From assembly GCA_002307725.1 (NCBI GenBank), contig DBUB01000007.1:176067-240066 (forward strand): DNA of 64,000 nucleotides. Direction: 5' to 3'. The notes beneath the pieces are model-generated. The model searched no databases. It was not told the origin of the DNA and saw only the letters and a program-made list of their open reading frames with translations. The stretch is from Alphaproteobacteria bacterium UBA1301. Lineage in GTDB: Bacteria > Pseudomonadota > Alphaproteobacteria > Micropepsales > Micropepsaceae. Each line of letters begins with the position of its first letter. The stretch's first letter is position 1. The translations under genes were made by a program, and so were the position numbers. Shown piece after piece: positions 24,666 through 32,970 of this stretch.

Positions 24666-24694
24666 GATATAGGTCCGAGTCTGGGATTCGTCAA
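24666..24694 (-). promoter_or_regulatory. groESL promoter
   Basis: Minus strand: -35 TTGACG (24694-24689), 17-base spacer, -10 TATATC (24671-24666), directly upstream of CIRCE. The transcript would start near 24658 and be blocked by HrcA. Confidence 0.65.
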
Positions 24695-25102
24695 CGAAAA
24701 AGGACAGCTTGCCGCAGGTGATGGGCCCCTTTTTCCACCGCCGCAGGCAGCAGAAACAATCGCCCCCACTTTTTTGCCCCAGCCGCCACCCTACTGCCAG
24801 GGCCGCGTCCCTCTCGCCATTCCCAGTTAGCAAAAGCGGACGCGGCATCGCAGTGTTCGCACGGGGGAGGCAGAGTAGAAATACGCTGCGCTCTCTGAGT
24901 ACATTCCGATCCTACGCGCGGCACCGGTCTCAGCCTATCTTAGGGCTGTTCGTATGAACGTGGCGGCGTTCGATACCCGCCTGGCCAGCCAAAACTTGAA
25001 ATCGACTTGCGAAACGAGCGGCGCAACGCGCGACTGCTCGCCGTCGTCCGTCGGCCTCTTTCAAGCTTCGGGTTGACCATACCTAACAACTGAGGGAACC
25101 AA
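24695..25102. other. intergenic region between groES and ompA-like gene
   Basis: About 400 bases between divergent genes. The right end has GAGGGAACC before the OmpA start as ribosome site. Short frames here have no family resemblance. I see no RNA gene. Confidence 0.4.
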
Positions 25103-26155
25103 ATGAGACTTCGTAGTTTTGCGCTTGCGGGCGTGGCAGTGTTCGCATTGACGAGTTCGGCTTTTGCCGCTGATACCGGCTGGTACGTTGGAATTGGTGC
25201 CGGTTTGAGCATGCCGCAGGCCGTCAAATTTCCAACCACTGGAACCGTAACCGCCAATAACGTGCCGTATCTCGCCGATGGCGCAAGCCTCAAAAACTCT
25301 TGGCGCGGTATCGGCACGATCGGTTACGCCTGGGACAATCACTTCCGCTTCGAAGCCGAGGCCGGCTACACCGATCCGAAGGTCGGGTCGCTGAATCTGA
25401 GCGGCGTCAAGTCATCGCTCACCAGTGTCGACGTTACCGAATTCACGGCGATGGGAAACCTCTTGTATGACGTGCCGGTCAGCGAGCGGTGGTATTTCAC
25501 CGTCGGTGCCGGTGGCGGTTGGAACTGGACCGCGCTGGACTTGGTCAGCTCCAAGATCAGATCGGCCGGCCTTACCTGGCAGGGTATCGCTGGTGTGACC
25601 TACAAGCTGAGCCGCGAAACGGATTTGCAGCTCGACTATCGCTATATCACGACCAGCGGGCTTGAGAACTTCGACCCCGGACACAAGGTGAATCTGGCGT
25701 CCCACAATGTGATGCTGAGCTTGCGCTGGTACTTCGATCAGCGGGACGCGGCGCCGCCGCCCCCGCCGCCGGTTGCCAGTGCGCCGCCGCCGCCCCCGCC
25801 GATGCCCGTCGCACCGCCGCCGGTGACGACCTACATCGTCTTCTTCGACTTCAACAAGGCGGACCTGACGGCAGCGGCCCAGGCCGTTATTGCTGAAGCG
25901 GTGAAGATCGCCAAGACCAACGGCTTTGTGAAAGTACAGATCGTGGGCCACACCGATACGGTCGGCTCCGACAAGTACAACATGGCGCTGTCGCTGCAAC
26001 GCGCCGAGGCCGTGAAAGATGAAATGGTGCAGGAAGGCCTCGACGGTGGGGCGATCGGCATCTCCGGCAAGGGCTTCCATGATCCGCTCGTTGCGACCGG
26101 TCCCGGCGTGCGTGAGCCGCAGAACCGCCGTGCGGTGATCGATCTCGGCCGCTAA
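25103..26155 (+). CDS. OmpA-family outer-membrane protein
   Basis: 350 residues. Signal peptide 1-22 (AFA-AD), then an eight-strand beta-barrel (about 24-215; GWYVGIGAGLSMPQAVKF to MLSLRWYF), a proline-rich linker (about 217-243) and a C-terminal OmpA peptidoglycan-binding domain (YIVFFDFNKADLT, VGHTDTVGSDKYN, NRRAVIDLGR). It tethers the outer membrane to peptidoglycan. A clear ribosome site precedes the start and a strong terminator follows, so it is a single, probably highly expressed gene. Confidence 0.95.
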   Translation: MRLRSFALAGVAVFALTSSAFAADTGWYVGIGAGLSMPQAVKFPTTGTVTANNVPYLADGASLKNSWRGIGTIGYAWDNHFRFEAEAGYTDPKVGSLNLSGVKSSLTSVDVTEFTAMGNLLYDVPVSERWYFTVGAGGGWNWTALDLVSSKIRSAGLTWQGIAGVTYKLSRETDLQLDYRYITTSGLENFDPGHKVNLASHNVMLSLRWYFDQRDAAPPPPPPVASAPPPPPPMPVAPPPVTTYIVFFDFNKADLTAAAQAVIAEAVKIAKTNGFVKVQIVGHTDTVGSDKYNMALSLQRAEAVKDEMVQEGLDGGAIGISGKGFHDPLVATGPGVREPQNRRAVIDLGR

Positions 26156-26176
26156 GTAACACCGACGACAATACGG

Positions 26177-26206
26177 AAAAGGGCGGGCCGGTCGGCTCGC
26201 CCTTTT
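26177..26206 (+). terminator. intrinsic terminator of the ompA-like gene
   Basis: AAAAGGGCG / CGCCCTTTT stem, 21 bases after the stop, with additional inner G-C pairs and a T-rich 3' end. Confidence 0.8.
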
Positions 26207-26436
26207 GGGTTGGCGCGTCGCCGACAGTTTCCAACCCAACACATTCTGAGACTGTCAATAAGAATTAGGCGCGCAAACGTGTCGCGCCATTGGGCGCTGT
26301 TGCGTATCCCGCAGTGTCGCAACCAGACATAAAATTCACAGTGATTTGTATTTAGCCCAAACCATTGAGCGGACGGTGATTTGGACCGCCTGCATCTAAT
26401 TAACGCTTTGGAAAGCATAGTTTTTTGGAGCATGCC

Positions 26437-26817
26437 TTGACGAAGTTATCATCAGGTGATAAGTATGCACCGAATGGAAGCCTCGAGCGTCTTCTCGACC
26501 TCAACGGAGAGGTCATGGAAATGGGAGGAGGTTATTGGGTGAAAATCGTTGCACACAAGGTCGAGCCGAGTGAGGCAAAGCCTCATGGGATTGACTACAG
26601 CCTTTGTCTGTTTTCATCCGACGATGAGAGGCTTGTCTGTTTCGATAACGCGCATCCCGTTCGCAAGAAGGGGTTTGCCCGTCCCAAGGTTGTTTCGGCC
26701 AATGACCATGTGCATATGGGGAAAGATGTTGAATCCTACCCCTACGTGGATGCGGAGGGGCTGATGCACGATTTCTGGGAGGCCGTAGACCAAATTCTTG
26801 CAGCGAAAGGAGTGTGA
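26437..26817 (+). CDS. tumE: TumE-family toxin
   Basis: 126 residues from a TTG at 26437, chosen because GGAG lies six bases before it; an in-frame TTG at 26425 has no such site. Motifs fit the TumE (DUF6516) family: GGGYWVKIVAHKVEPS, PHGIDYSLCLFSSDDERLVC with FDNAHPV, and a C-terminal DFWEAVDQIL. TumE is the toxin, reported as a ribonuclease, of the TumE-TumA type II module, and toxin-first order is normal. The next gene starts within its stop. Base composition is lower in G+C than neighbours, consistent with mobility. Confidence 0.8.
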   Translation: MTKLSSGDKYAPNGSLERLLDLNGEVMEMGGGYWVKIVAHKVEPSEAKPHGIDYSLCLFSSDDERLVCFDNAHPVRKKGFARPKVVSANDHVHMGKDVESYPYVDAEGLMHDFWEAVDQILAAKGV

Positions 26818-27185
26818 TGACTATGAACGTCTTGAAAATTGGCATTGCTTCTCGCGAAGAGATGAAGGCCCGCACCATGGCTGTTGCGCGGGGAGAACGA
26901 AAGCCGCATCAGGATGACCCGAAAGTGTGGTTCACCTCGATTGAGTCGTTTGCGCAGGTTCTTTCGACAAAAAACAAACTACTTTTGGAGATCATCCAAA
27001 AGGCAAAACCAACATCGCTTGCCGAACTGGCAAAGCTATCTGAGCGAGAGGAAAGCAACCTATCCAGAACACTTCATACTATGGAGCGGTATGGATTTGT
27101 TGAACTGAAGAAAGGCGAAGGTGGGCGCCTCGTCGTTTTTGCGCCATACGATGCCTTCCACGTCGAATACGGAACCGCGGCCTAG
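26817..27185 (+). CDS. tumA: TumA-family antitoxin (winged-helix DNA-binding protein)
   Basis: 122 residues from the ATG at 26817, which overlaps the tumE stop (TGATG); an ATG at 26823 is also possible. The C-terminal half is a winged helix-turn-helix of the HVO_A0114 type (AKPTSLAELAKLSEREESNL, SRTLHTMERYGFVELKK, then a VVFAPYDAF strand). The N-terminal 40 residues probably wrap the toxin. It should neutralise TumE and repress the pair. Confidence 0.8.
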   Translation: MTMNVLKIGIASREEMKARTMAVARGERKPHQDDPKVWFTSIESFAQVLSTKNKLLLEIIQKAKPTSLAELAKLSEREESNLSRTLHTMERYGFVELKKGEGGRLVVFAPYDAFHVEYGTAA

Positions 27186-27218
27186 CACGTGGTGGGGCGC
27201 GCTTTGAATGCGCCGCCC

Positions 27219-27986
27219 TCAGCGCTTGGTCGCCACCACGCTGGCGGTATCCATCAGGAACGAGCCGTCGGCTTCGAGCGCGAAATACTTTCGCACCGCG
27301 TCCGGCATTTTTGCCATCAGTGCCAAGATGGCGTCGGCCAAAACCTTCGGCGTCTGCATCCGCTGTATCCAGCTCACAAAGTCGATGTGAATCCGCCGCC
27401 GCGTGGGCTCGCCGCAGGCAAAGCCCGCCGCCGTCAGCATGGCGAGCCATTCGCGCACGGCGTAATCGCGCACGTGGCTGGGGTCGCGCAGCATTTCCAG
27501 CGTCTGGAAGAAGGTGTCGGTGAGCGGTGCATCCGGCGCCACCACGTCCATCACTATGAGCGGCGCGCCCGGCTTCAGCACCCGGTACGCTTCGCGCAGC
27601 GCCGCGGGCACATCGAGCCAGTGATGCGCCGAATAGCGCGTCGCCACGAAATCAAAGGTCGCGTCGTCAAAGGGCAGGCTTTCCGCTTGGCCTTGCCGCG
27701 TCGCGAGATTAGCGATGCCGCGTGCCGCCGCTTCCTGCGTTACCGCCGCCAGCATGGCGCTGGAAAGATCGTAAGCCACCACCGTGCCCACATGCGGCGC
27801 CACCGTGAAACTGACATGGCCGCCGCCGCAGCCAAGATCAAGCGCCGTCGCGAAGCCGCGGCCCGCCACGAAGGCTTTCAATTCGTCGAGGTCTTCGCCG
27901 GTCGCATGCACGGCGCTCGCCACGTAGGCCGCGGCGCGCGGTGAAAACTGCCGTTCGGCCAAGGAAGGCTTGTTGGTATCGCTCAT
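27219..27986 (-). CDS. class I SAM-dependent methyltransferase
   Basis: 255 residues with the Rossmann SAM site LDLGCGGGHVS, an acidic residue after the second strand (VVAYDLSSAML), motif II region QGQAESLPFDDATFDFVATR and the post-II strand VLKPGAPLIVMD. This matches the UbiE/BioC-like Methyltransf_11 group. The substrate is unknown. It is the last of three genes with ATGA overlaps (after the deacetylase-like gene), suggesting that it acts with them. Confidence 0.88.
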   Translation of the reverse strand: MSDTNKPSLAERQFSPRAAAYVASAVHATGEDLDELKAFVAGRGFATALDLGCGGGHVSFTVAPHVGTVVAYDLSSAMLAAVTQEAAARGIANLATRQGQAESLPFDDATFDFVATRYSAHHWLDVPAALREAYRVLKPGAPLIVMDVVAPDAPLTDTFFQTLEMLRDPSHVRDYAVREWLAMLTAAGFACGEPTRRRIHIDFVSWIQRMQTPKVLADAILALMAKMPDAVRKYFALEADGSFLMDTASVVATKR

Positions 27987-29032
27987 GCCGCCCCCTGGAA
28001 GGATTCCAGCACATTGGCCGCCAGTTCGCCGAGCGCGTCGAAACAGTAGCCGCCTTCGAACACGAACAGCACCGGCTTGTGCAGGTCGGCAAGGCGCGCA
28101 CCCATCTTAAGGTAATCGTCCGCCTTCAGCTTCATGCCGGCGATGGGGTCCTCGAAATAGGTGTCGAGGCCGAGGCTGACGATCACCACGTCTGGTCCGA
28201 TGTGCTTGATGGCGCCGATGGCGAATTTGAGTGCCTCGTCGTAGCGCGCCCAGTCGGTGCCGAGGGGCAGCGGCAGGTTAAGATTGAAGCCTTCGCCGTC
28301 ACCTTCGCCGCGCTCGTCGGCGAACCCGATGTAATGGGGATAGGCGAAATTGGGATCGGCGTGGAGCGAGCAGAAGAAGACGTCGGAGCGCTGGTAGAAG
28401 ATCGATTGGGTGCCGTTGCCGTGATGGTAATCGACATCGAGGATGGCGGGCTTCAGCCCCGCTTGGACCAGCCACGCGGCCGCGATTGCCGCGTTGTTGA
28501 GATAACAGAAGCCGCCGAACACGTCGGCCGAGGCGTGATGACCGGGCGGCCGCGTCAGGGCGAAGACCGATTTCTCGCCATCTTTGAGCGCAGCTGCGGC
28601 CGACAAGACCACGTTCACCGCTTCGCGCACCGCCGCCCAGGTGCCACGGGCGATCGGCGTATCGGTCGAGGAAGCGTAGGACCCCAGCCGCGCTTCGATA
28701 TCGGCTTTGCGCCGCCAGCCTAAACGATCGGCGTGCATATCATGCGACGGCCAGCTCGACGGGATCGCCACGCCCGCGTTCTTGCCGTAGCGCTTGGTCC
28801 ACGCCTCCCAGGCTTCGGTCAGAAAGGTCACCAGACCGGCATCGTGCACCGCCAGAATGGTGTCGTCAGCGAAGGCCGTGGGCGGCACGATCGGCCCGAT
28901 GTGGCGGGCTTGCAGCGCGACGCGTACTTTTTCGGCGCGCACGGGAATTTCCACCGCCGGCAGAAGCTGGCCGCCTTCGAACTGAACCTCGGGATCATGG
29001 TCCAGATGGACCGGAGAATAGAACGTCTTCAT
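27983..29032 (-). CDS. histone-deacetylase-superfamily amidohydrolase (acetylpolyamine type)
   Basis: 349 residues from the ATG at 29032 (overlaps the previous stop). Catalytic motif RPPGHHA gives H165-H166; zinc ligands are D201 and H203 in DVDYHHGNGT and D290 in LGLDTYFEDP. The loop LHADPNFAYPHYIG matches acetylpolyamine amidohydrolases, where it shapes the active-site tunnel. Expected reaction: zinc-dependent removal of acetyl groups from amines such as acetylated polyamines. Middle gene of a three-gene operon. Confidence 0.9.
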   Translation of the reverse strand: MKTFYSPVHLDHDPEVQFEGGQLLPAVEIPVRAEKVRVALQARHIGPIVPPTAFADDTILAVHDAGLVTFLTEAWEAWTKRYGKNAGVAIPSSWPSHDMHADRLGWRRKADIEARLGSYASSTDTPIARGTWAAVREAVNVVLSAAAALKDGEKSVFALTRPPGHHASADVFGGFCYLNNAAIAAAWLVQAGLKPAILDVDYHHGNGTQSIFYQRSDVFFCSLHADPNFAYPHYIGFADERGEGDGEGFNLNLPLPLGTDWARYDEALKFAIGAIKHIGPDVVIVSLGLDTYFEDPIAGMKLKADDYLKMGARLADLHKPVLFVFEGGYCFDALGELAANVLESFQGAA

Positions 29033-29637
29033 TCCAACTCGATATCTGCTGCGTGCCAACGCAGCAAGGCGCGAGCGTAACGCGGCATGACTGTGGGCAT
29101 CAAGGATTGTCCTTCGGGCGGGCGGTCCACACCGAACACCGCCTTGGGGAAGTCGAGCGTCTTTTGGATCGCCCAGATCTCGTCGTGGCGCTCGGGCGGC
29201 AGAATCGTCGCCGGATCGCCGACCGCAATCCAGCCGAGCGGCACGACGGCGTCTTCGGCGAGCACGGTCTTGATATGCACGATGGCGTTGATTTGTACTT
29301 CGGCGCGTTTCTTCAGCACTGCCTGGTTGAACACGGTGACACCAGTAGCGATGAACACCTCGTCTTCCACTGTGCAGCCGGTGAGAGTCGCGTGTGGACC
29401 GATCAGCACGTTGTTGCCGATGGTAAGTGGCGCGCTTTTCACGCCGCGCAGCACCGCGGTGTCCATGACGATCACGTTGTCGCCAAGCCGAATCGGACCG
29501 CTTTCCGCCGTCAACACGGCGCCGAATCCGATTGAACAGTTTTCGCCGATGGTCACGTCACCAGCGATCACTGCGGTGGGCGCGATGCGGGCGCTGCCAG
29601 CGATTTTCGGCCGCTTGCCGTCGTGTTCGATGCGCAT
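29029..29637 (-). CDS. left-handed beta-helix (hexapeptide) protein, gamma-carbonic-anhydrase-like
   Basis: 202 residues with hexapeptide repeats through most of its length (IAGDVTIGENCSIGFGAVL, LTIGNNVLIGPHATLTGC). The layout matches gamma-carbonic anhydrase/PaaY-like trimers. The zinc-binding histidines expected in GHxVxxGHxAxxHGC appear as GNN, GPH and TGC, so carbonic anhydrase activity is doubtful; an acyl- or other transferase, or a scaffolding role, is possible. First of three overlapping genes with the deacetylase and methyltransferase. Confidence 0.8.
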   Translation of the reverse strand: MRIEHDGKRPKIAGSARIAPTAVIAGDVTIGENCSIGFGAVLTAESGPIRLGDNVIVMDTAVLRGVKSAPLTIGNNVLIGPHATLTGCTVEDEVFIATGVTVFNQAVLKKRAEVQINAIVHIKTVLAEDAVVPLGWIAVGDPATILPPERHDEIWAIQKTLDFPKAVFGVDRPPEGQSLMPTVMPRYARALLRWHAADIELE

Positions 29638-29829
29638 TTGCCGTCTCCTTTATGCCGGTTCTAGCACGATCCCGCGAGCTTGGCGGATCGATTATGGCGG
29701 ACCTGCGGCAGCGACCTGACGCCAATCTAACGAAACTGTTCATGTCCGGTTCAGCCGGTGCGTACCAGACTTGCGCCAGGTTTGAATATCAGCAGCCGGA
29801 GCACGGCGTTTCATCTTGGGAGATCAACT

Positions 29830-30495
29830 ATGAAACGGTTTGGCAGGGCAGCGTTCAGTGCAATGCTTCTGGCGGGCGCGGCGTTGTTCGCGTCATCGCC
29901 GGCACGGGCCGATGTGGGTATCGGCTTTTCATTCGGATATGACGGCGGGTACTTCAACGATTCGTGCGACTACTACGACTACTACGATGTCGCCCCGCCG
30001 TGGGGCCTGCCGCAGGATTATTGCGATTACCCGGTCTATTTCGAGCCGGTGTATTGGGGCGGTAACTGGTATCGCGGCCCAATCTATTACCGCTGGTACG
30101 GCGGCCAGCGGATGTATTGGCTGAACGGCGGCTGGCGGCGCGACGAGTGGCGCGGCGGGCGGCCTTCGATCCGCTGGTCGGATCGCGGCGGCTGGCATGG
30201 CAGAGATGGCTGGCGTGGGCGCGATGGCTATCGCGGCGGTTACGGTTACGGCGGCCATCGTGGCGGCTACGGTGGCGGCAATTACTATCAGCAGGGTGGC
30301 GGCAACCGCGGCTGGAACGGCGGCGGCAATCAGGGTGGCGGCTCTTACCAGCAGGGTGGTGGCAACCATGGCTGGGGCGGCGGTCAAGGTGGCGGTGGCC
30401 ACGGCGGCAGCTATGGTGGCGGCCGGGGCGGCGGCGGTCACGGTGGTGGTGGCGGCGGCGGCGGACAAGGTGGCGGACAAGGTGGTCACCACTGA
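29830..30495 (+). CDS. glycine-rich secreted protein (paralogue 1)
   Basis: 221 residues. Signal peptide 1-28 (ARA-D). The core (about 28-110) is aromatic-rich and shares with the next gene the pattern C/YPVYFEPVYWGGNWYRGPIYYR, then W..G.WR.D.WRG. The C-terminal half is glycine-rich (GGYGYGGHRGGYGGGNYYQQ, then GGG runs), ending GGHH. A GGGAG ribosome site precedes the start. Such proteins are often surface- or matrix-associated; no catalytic motif is seen. Two in tandem suggest gene duplication. Confidence 0.75.
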   Translation: MKRFGRAAFSAMLLAGAALFASSPARADVGIGFSFGYDGGYFNDSCDYYDYYDVAPPWGLPQDYCDYPVYFEPVYWGGNWYRGPIYYRWYGGQRMYWLNGGWRRDEWRGGRPSIRWSDRGGWHGRDGWRGRDGYRGGYGYGGHRGGYGGGNYYQQGGGNRGWNGGGNQGGGSYQQGGGNHGWGGGQGGGGHGGSYGGGRGGGGHGGGGGGGGQGGGQGGHH

Positions 30496-30564
30496 GCGCC
30501 AGATCGTGTAAACTTACGACCAGTTGCGTGATTCAGTGGACAAACGCCGAAAGGGACTAGGCAA

Positions 30565-31497
30565 ATGGGGACTCTCTGGAAAACGACCGTCGCGGTGGCG
30601 GTTATGGTGGCGGCAAGTGCAATCGGTTCGCCGGCACGCGCCGATAGTTTCAATATCGGATTTGGTCATGGCGGGGTTAGTTTCAGCTATAACACGGGCG
30701 GCTATTGCGACAGCTACGGTTGCCCCGACGGTTACTGGGACATGCCGATTTACGACTGCCCGGTGTTCTTTGGCGGCGAATGGTATCGCGGTCCGGTCTA
30801 TTACCGGCGGATGCACGGGCGCACGTATTATTGGCTCCACGGCGATTGGCGCCCGGATCAGTGGCGCGGCCAGCGCCCGCGTGGGGTCTGTTCGAACCGC
30901 TTCCGCGATCCGTTAGGCTTCGACTTCTATGAGAACAACGGCTTCCGCATTCGCGACGATTGGCGCCAGCGGTGGCACCGCGAGCATGGCGATCGCAATT
31001 GGGATCGCGGTCGCGGCGGTCCTGGTGATCATGGTGACCGTGGTGGCCCCGGTGGATTCCAGGGTGGTCCTGGCGGCCATAACTGGAACAATGGCGGCAA
31101 CCAGGGTGGCAACCACGGTGGTCAAGGCGGTTGGCCCTTCGGCAACAACCAGGGTGGCAATCATGGTGCCAACGTCCATGGCGGCCAGCCCGGCCCGCAA
31201 GGTGGCGGTCAAGCGGGTGCCCAGGGTGGTAACCATGGCGGCAGCGTCCAGGGTGGCCAGCCGGGCAGCGGCCCGCAAGGTGGCGGTCAAGCAGGTGCCC
31301 AGGGTGGCAACCATGGTGCCAACGTCCAGGGCGGCCAGCCGGGCCGCGGCCCGCAAGGCGGCAGTCAAGCGGGTGTCCAGGGTGGCAACCACGGCCCCAA
31401 CGGTCAGGGTGGCCAGCAAGGTGGCCCAGGTGGCAAGGGCGACAAGGGCAGCAGCCATAGCAGCAGCAGCGCTCCGAACGATCCCAAGCAACGCTAA
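30565..31497 (+). CDS. glycine-rich secreted protein with 26-residue repeats (paralogue 2)
   Basis: 310 residues. Signal peptide 1-26 (ARA-DS). The core YDCPVFFGGEWYRGPVYYRR, then YYWLHGDWRPDQWRG, parallels the previous gene. From about residue 199 a tandem repeat begins (unit NHGxNVQGGQPGxGPQGGGQ AGAQGG, 24-26 residues): three full copies and a truncated fourth. The tail is charged and serine-rich. Composition resembles elastic or matrix proteins. It lies 69 bases after its paralogue, in the same direction. No function known. Confidence 0.75.
   Translation: MGTLWKTTVAVAVMVAASAIGSPARADSFNIGFGHGGVSFSYNTGGYCDSYGCPDGYWDMPIYDCPVFFGGEWYRGPVYYRRMHGRTYYWLHGDWRPDQWRGQRPRGVCSNRFRDPLGFDFYENNGFRIRDDWRQRWHREHGDRNWDRGRGGPGDHGDRGGPGGFQGGPGGHNWNNGGNQGGNHGGQGGWPFGNNQGGNHGANVHGGQPGPQGGGQAGAQGGNHGGSVQGGQPGSGPQGGGQAGAQGGNHGANVQGGQPGRGPQGGSQAGVQGGNHGPNGQGGQQGGPGGKGDKGSSHSSSSAPNDPKQR
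31159..31440 (+). repeat. in-frame tandem repeat of about 78 bases
   Basis: Units at 31159-31230 (72), 31231-31308 (78), 31309-31386 (78) and a truncated unit from 31387. All keep the frame and are nearly identical at DNA level in units 2 and 3. Such arrays change copy number by slippage. Confidence 0.85.
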
Positions 31498-31520
31498 CAC
31501 TTTTCTGTAATGCGTGAATC

Positions 31521-31550
31521 GAGGGCCCGGCAACGACGCGTCGGGCCCTC
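31521..31550 (+). terminator. stem-loop after glycine-rich gene
   Basis: GAGGGCCCG / CGGGCCCTC, perfect nine-base stem with a 12-base loop, 24 bases after the stop. A short T-containing tail (GTCATTTGTTG) follows, so termination is plausible but not strong. Confidence 0.55.
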
Positions 31551-31702
31551 GTCATTTGTTGACACAATCGGTCCGTAACGCATCGTAACCCGCAAGCGCC
31601 TAACGCGATGCGCCACGCGGGGTTCCGGAATGCGTTGATGTCGATTGATCCTTCGCCTCGCGCTGGTAGCCTTTGGGCGAAGATCGTGCTGAGGGACGTA
31701 AG

Positions 31703-32821
31703 ATGCGCGTCGGTGTTCCAAAGGAAATCAAGAATCACGAATATCGCGTCGGCCTGACGCCGGCCGCGGTACGGGAGCTCACCGCCCGCGGGCATGAGGT
31801 GTTTGTCGAGACCAAGGCGGGCGACGCCATCGATCTCACCGACGAGCTCTATGTGAAGGCTGGTGCCAAGATCCTTCCCACCGCAGCGGAGGTCTTCGAC
31901 ATCGCTGAGATGATCGTGAAGGTCAAGGAACCGCAGCCGGTCGAAATCGCGATGCTGAAGAAGGGGCAGACGCTGTTCACCTATCTGCATCTGGCGCCCG
32001 ATCCGGAGCAGACCAAGGGTCTGCTCGCTTCCGGAGCCGTCGGCATCGCCTACGAAACCGTCACCGACCCGCACGGCGGCCTGCCGCTCCTTGCCCCGAT
32101 GAGCGAAGTGGCCGGCCGTATGTCGATTCAGGCCGGTGCCCATTGCCTGGAGCGCGCCCAGGGCGGACGTGGCGTCTTGCTCGGCGGCGTGCCCGGCGTT
32201 CCGGCGGCGAAGGTCGTTGTGCTCGGCGGCGGCGTGGTCGGCACCAACGCGGCGCGCATGGCGATGGGGCTGGAGGCCCACGTCATCCTACTCGACGTGT
32301 CGCTGAATCGCCTGAAAGACATTGACGAGCAGTTTGGCTCGCGCCTGCACACCCTGTATTCCACCATGGATACCATCGAGAGCGAGATCGTCACCGCCGA
32401 CCTCGTTATCGGCGGCGTGCTCCTGCCCGGCGCCGAAGCGCCCAAGCTGATCACCGAGAAGATGGTGGGCGAGATGAAGAAGGGCGCGGTGATCGTCGAC
32501 GTCGCCATTGACCAGGGCGGTTGCGCCGAAACCAGCCATGCCACCACGCATACCGATCCGACCTATCTGGTGCACGACGTGGTGCATTACTGCGTCGCCA
32601 ATATGCCGGGCGCGGTGGCGCGGACCTCCACTTTCGCCCTGGGCAACGCGACGCTGCCGTTCACCCTGGCGCTGGCCAACAGGGGCGCGGAAAAGGCGAT
32701 GAAAGCCGATCCGCATCTGCGCGCGGGGTTGAATGTCTATCGCGGCGCACTGACGTATGAAGCGGTGGCTCGCGCCCAGCACCTCACCTTCGAAAGCGCC
32801 GAGAAGGTGTTGGGGATGTAA
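31703..32821 (+). CDS. ald: alanine dehydrogenase
   Basis: 372 residues from the ATG at 31703. Typical blocks: MRVGVPKEIKNHEYRVGLTP at the start, KVKEPQPVE, the catalytic-region TYLHLAPD, HCLERAQGGRGVLLGGVPGV, and the NAD-binding VVVLGGGVVGTNAARMA. It interconverts L-alanine and pyruvate plus ammonia with NAD (EC 1.4.1.1). Length is normal. A GAGGG site precedes the start. Lrp-type regulators usually control ald in alphaproteobacteria; none is present here. Confidence 0.97.
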   Translation: MRVGVPKEIKNHEYRVGLTPAAVRELTARGHEVFVETKAGDAIDLTDELYVKAGAKILPTAAEVFDIAEMIVKVKEPQPVEIAMLKKGQTLFTYLHLAPDPEQTKGLLASGAVGIAYETVTDPHGGLPLLAPMSEVAGRMSIQAGAHCLERAQGGRGVLLGGVPGVPAAKVVVLGGGVVGTNAARMAMGLEAHVILLDVSLNRLKDIDEQFGSRLHTLYSTMDTIESEIVTADLVIGGVLLPGAEAPKLITEKMVGEMKKGAVIVDVAIDQGGCAETSHATTHTDPTYLVHDVVHYCVANMPGAVARTSTFALGNATLPFTLALANRGAEKAMKADPHLRAGLNVYRGALTYEAVARAQHLTFESAEKVLGM

Positions 32822-32843
32822 GGAGCTTCAGCAATGCAGCGTG

Positions 32844-32883
32844 TTAGGTTGTAGGGACAAATTGTCTTGTTTTTGCAACCTAA
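32844..32883 (+). terminator. stem-loop after ald
   Basis: TTAGGTTG / CAACCTAA pair around an inner GACAA / TTGTC hairpin and a T-rich run (32867-32874). Probable weak terminator 22 bases after ald. Confidence 0.4.
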
Positions 32884-32941
32884 TGCAATATACTGAAAAC
32901 GTGATCTGAGACTCGGCTCAACCGAGGGGTAGGATCGCACC

Positions 32942-32968
32942 GGGGAGGGGTAAACCCCTCCCCCTTTT
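32942..32968 (+). terminator. intrinsic terminator
   Basis: GGGGAGGGG-TAAA-CCCCTCCCC followed by CTTTT on the plus strand. It separates ald from the broken DUF3800 gene. Confidence 0.65.
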
Positions 32969-32970
32969 CG

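Noticed and set aside
24955..25000. A GTTCGAT sequence with G+C flanks resembling a tRNA T-arm
   Set aside because: No five-pair T-stem, acceptor stem or anticodon arm can be formed around it.
29029..29637. Active gamma-carbonic anhydrase
   Set aside because: The fold fits, but two of the expected zinc-ligand histidines are replaced, so I describe only the fold.
31159..31440. Periodic repeats that could suggest a CRISPR array
   Set aside because: Units adjoin without spacers and keep the reading frame of a secreted protein.
30683..32281. A 532-codon minus-strand frame across the glycine-rich gene and ald
   Set aside because: Cys/His/Arg-rich nonsense arising from glycine-rich coding on the other strand; crosses two real genes.
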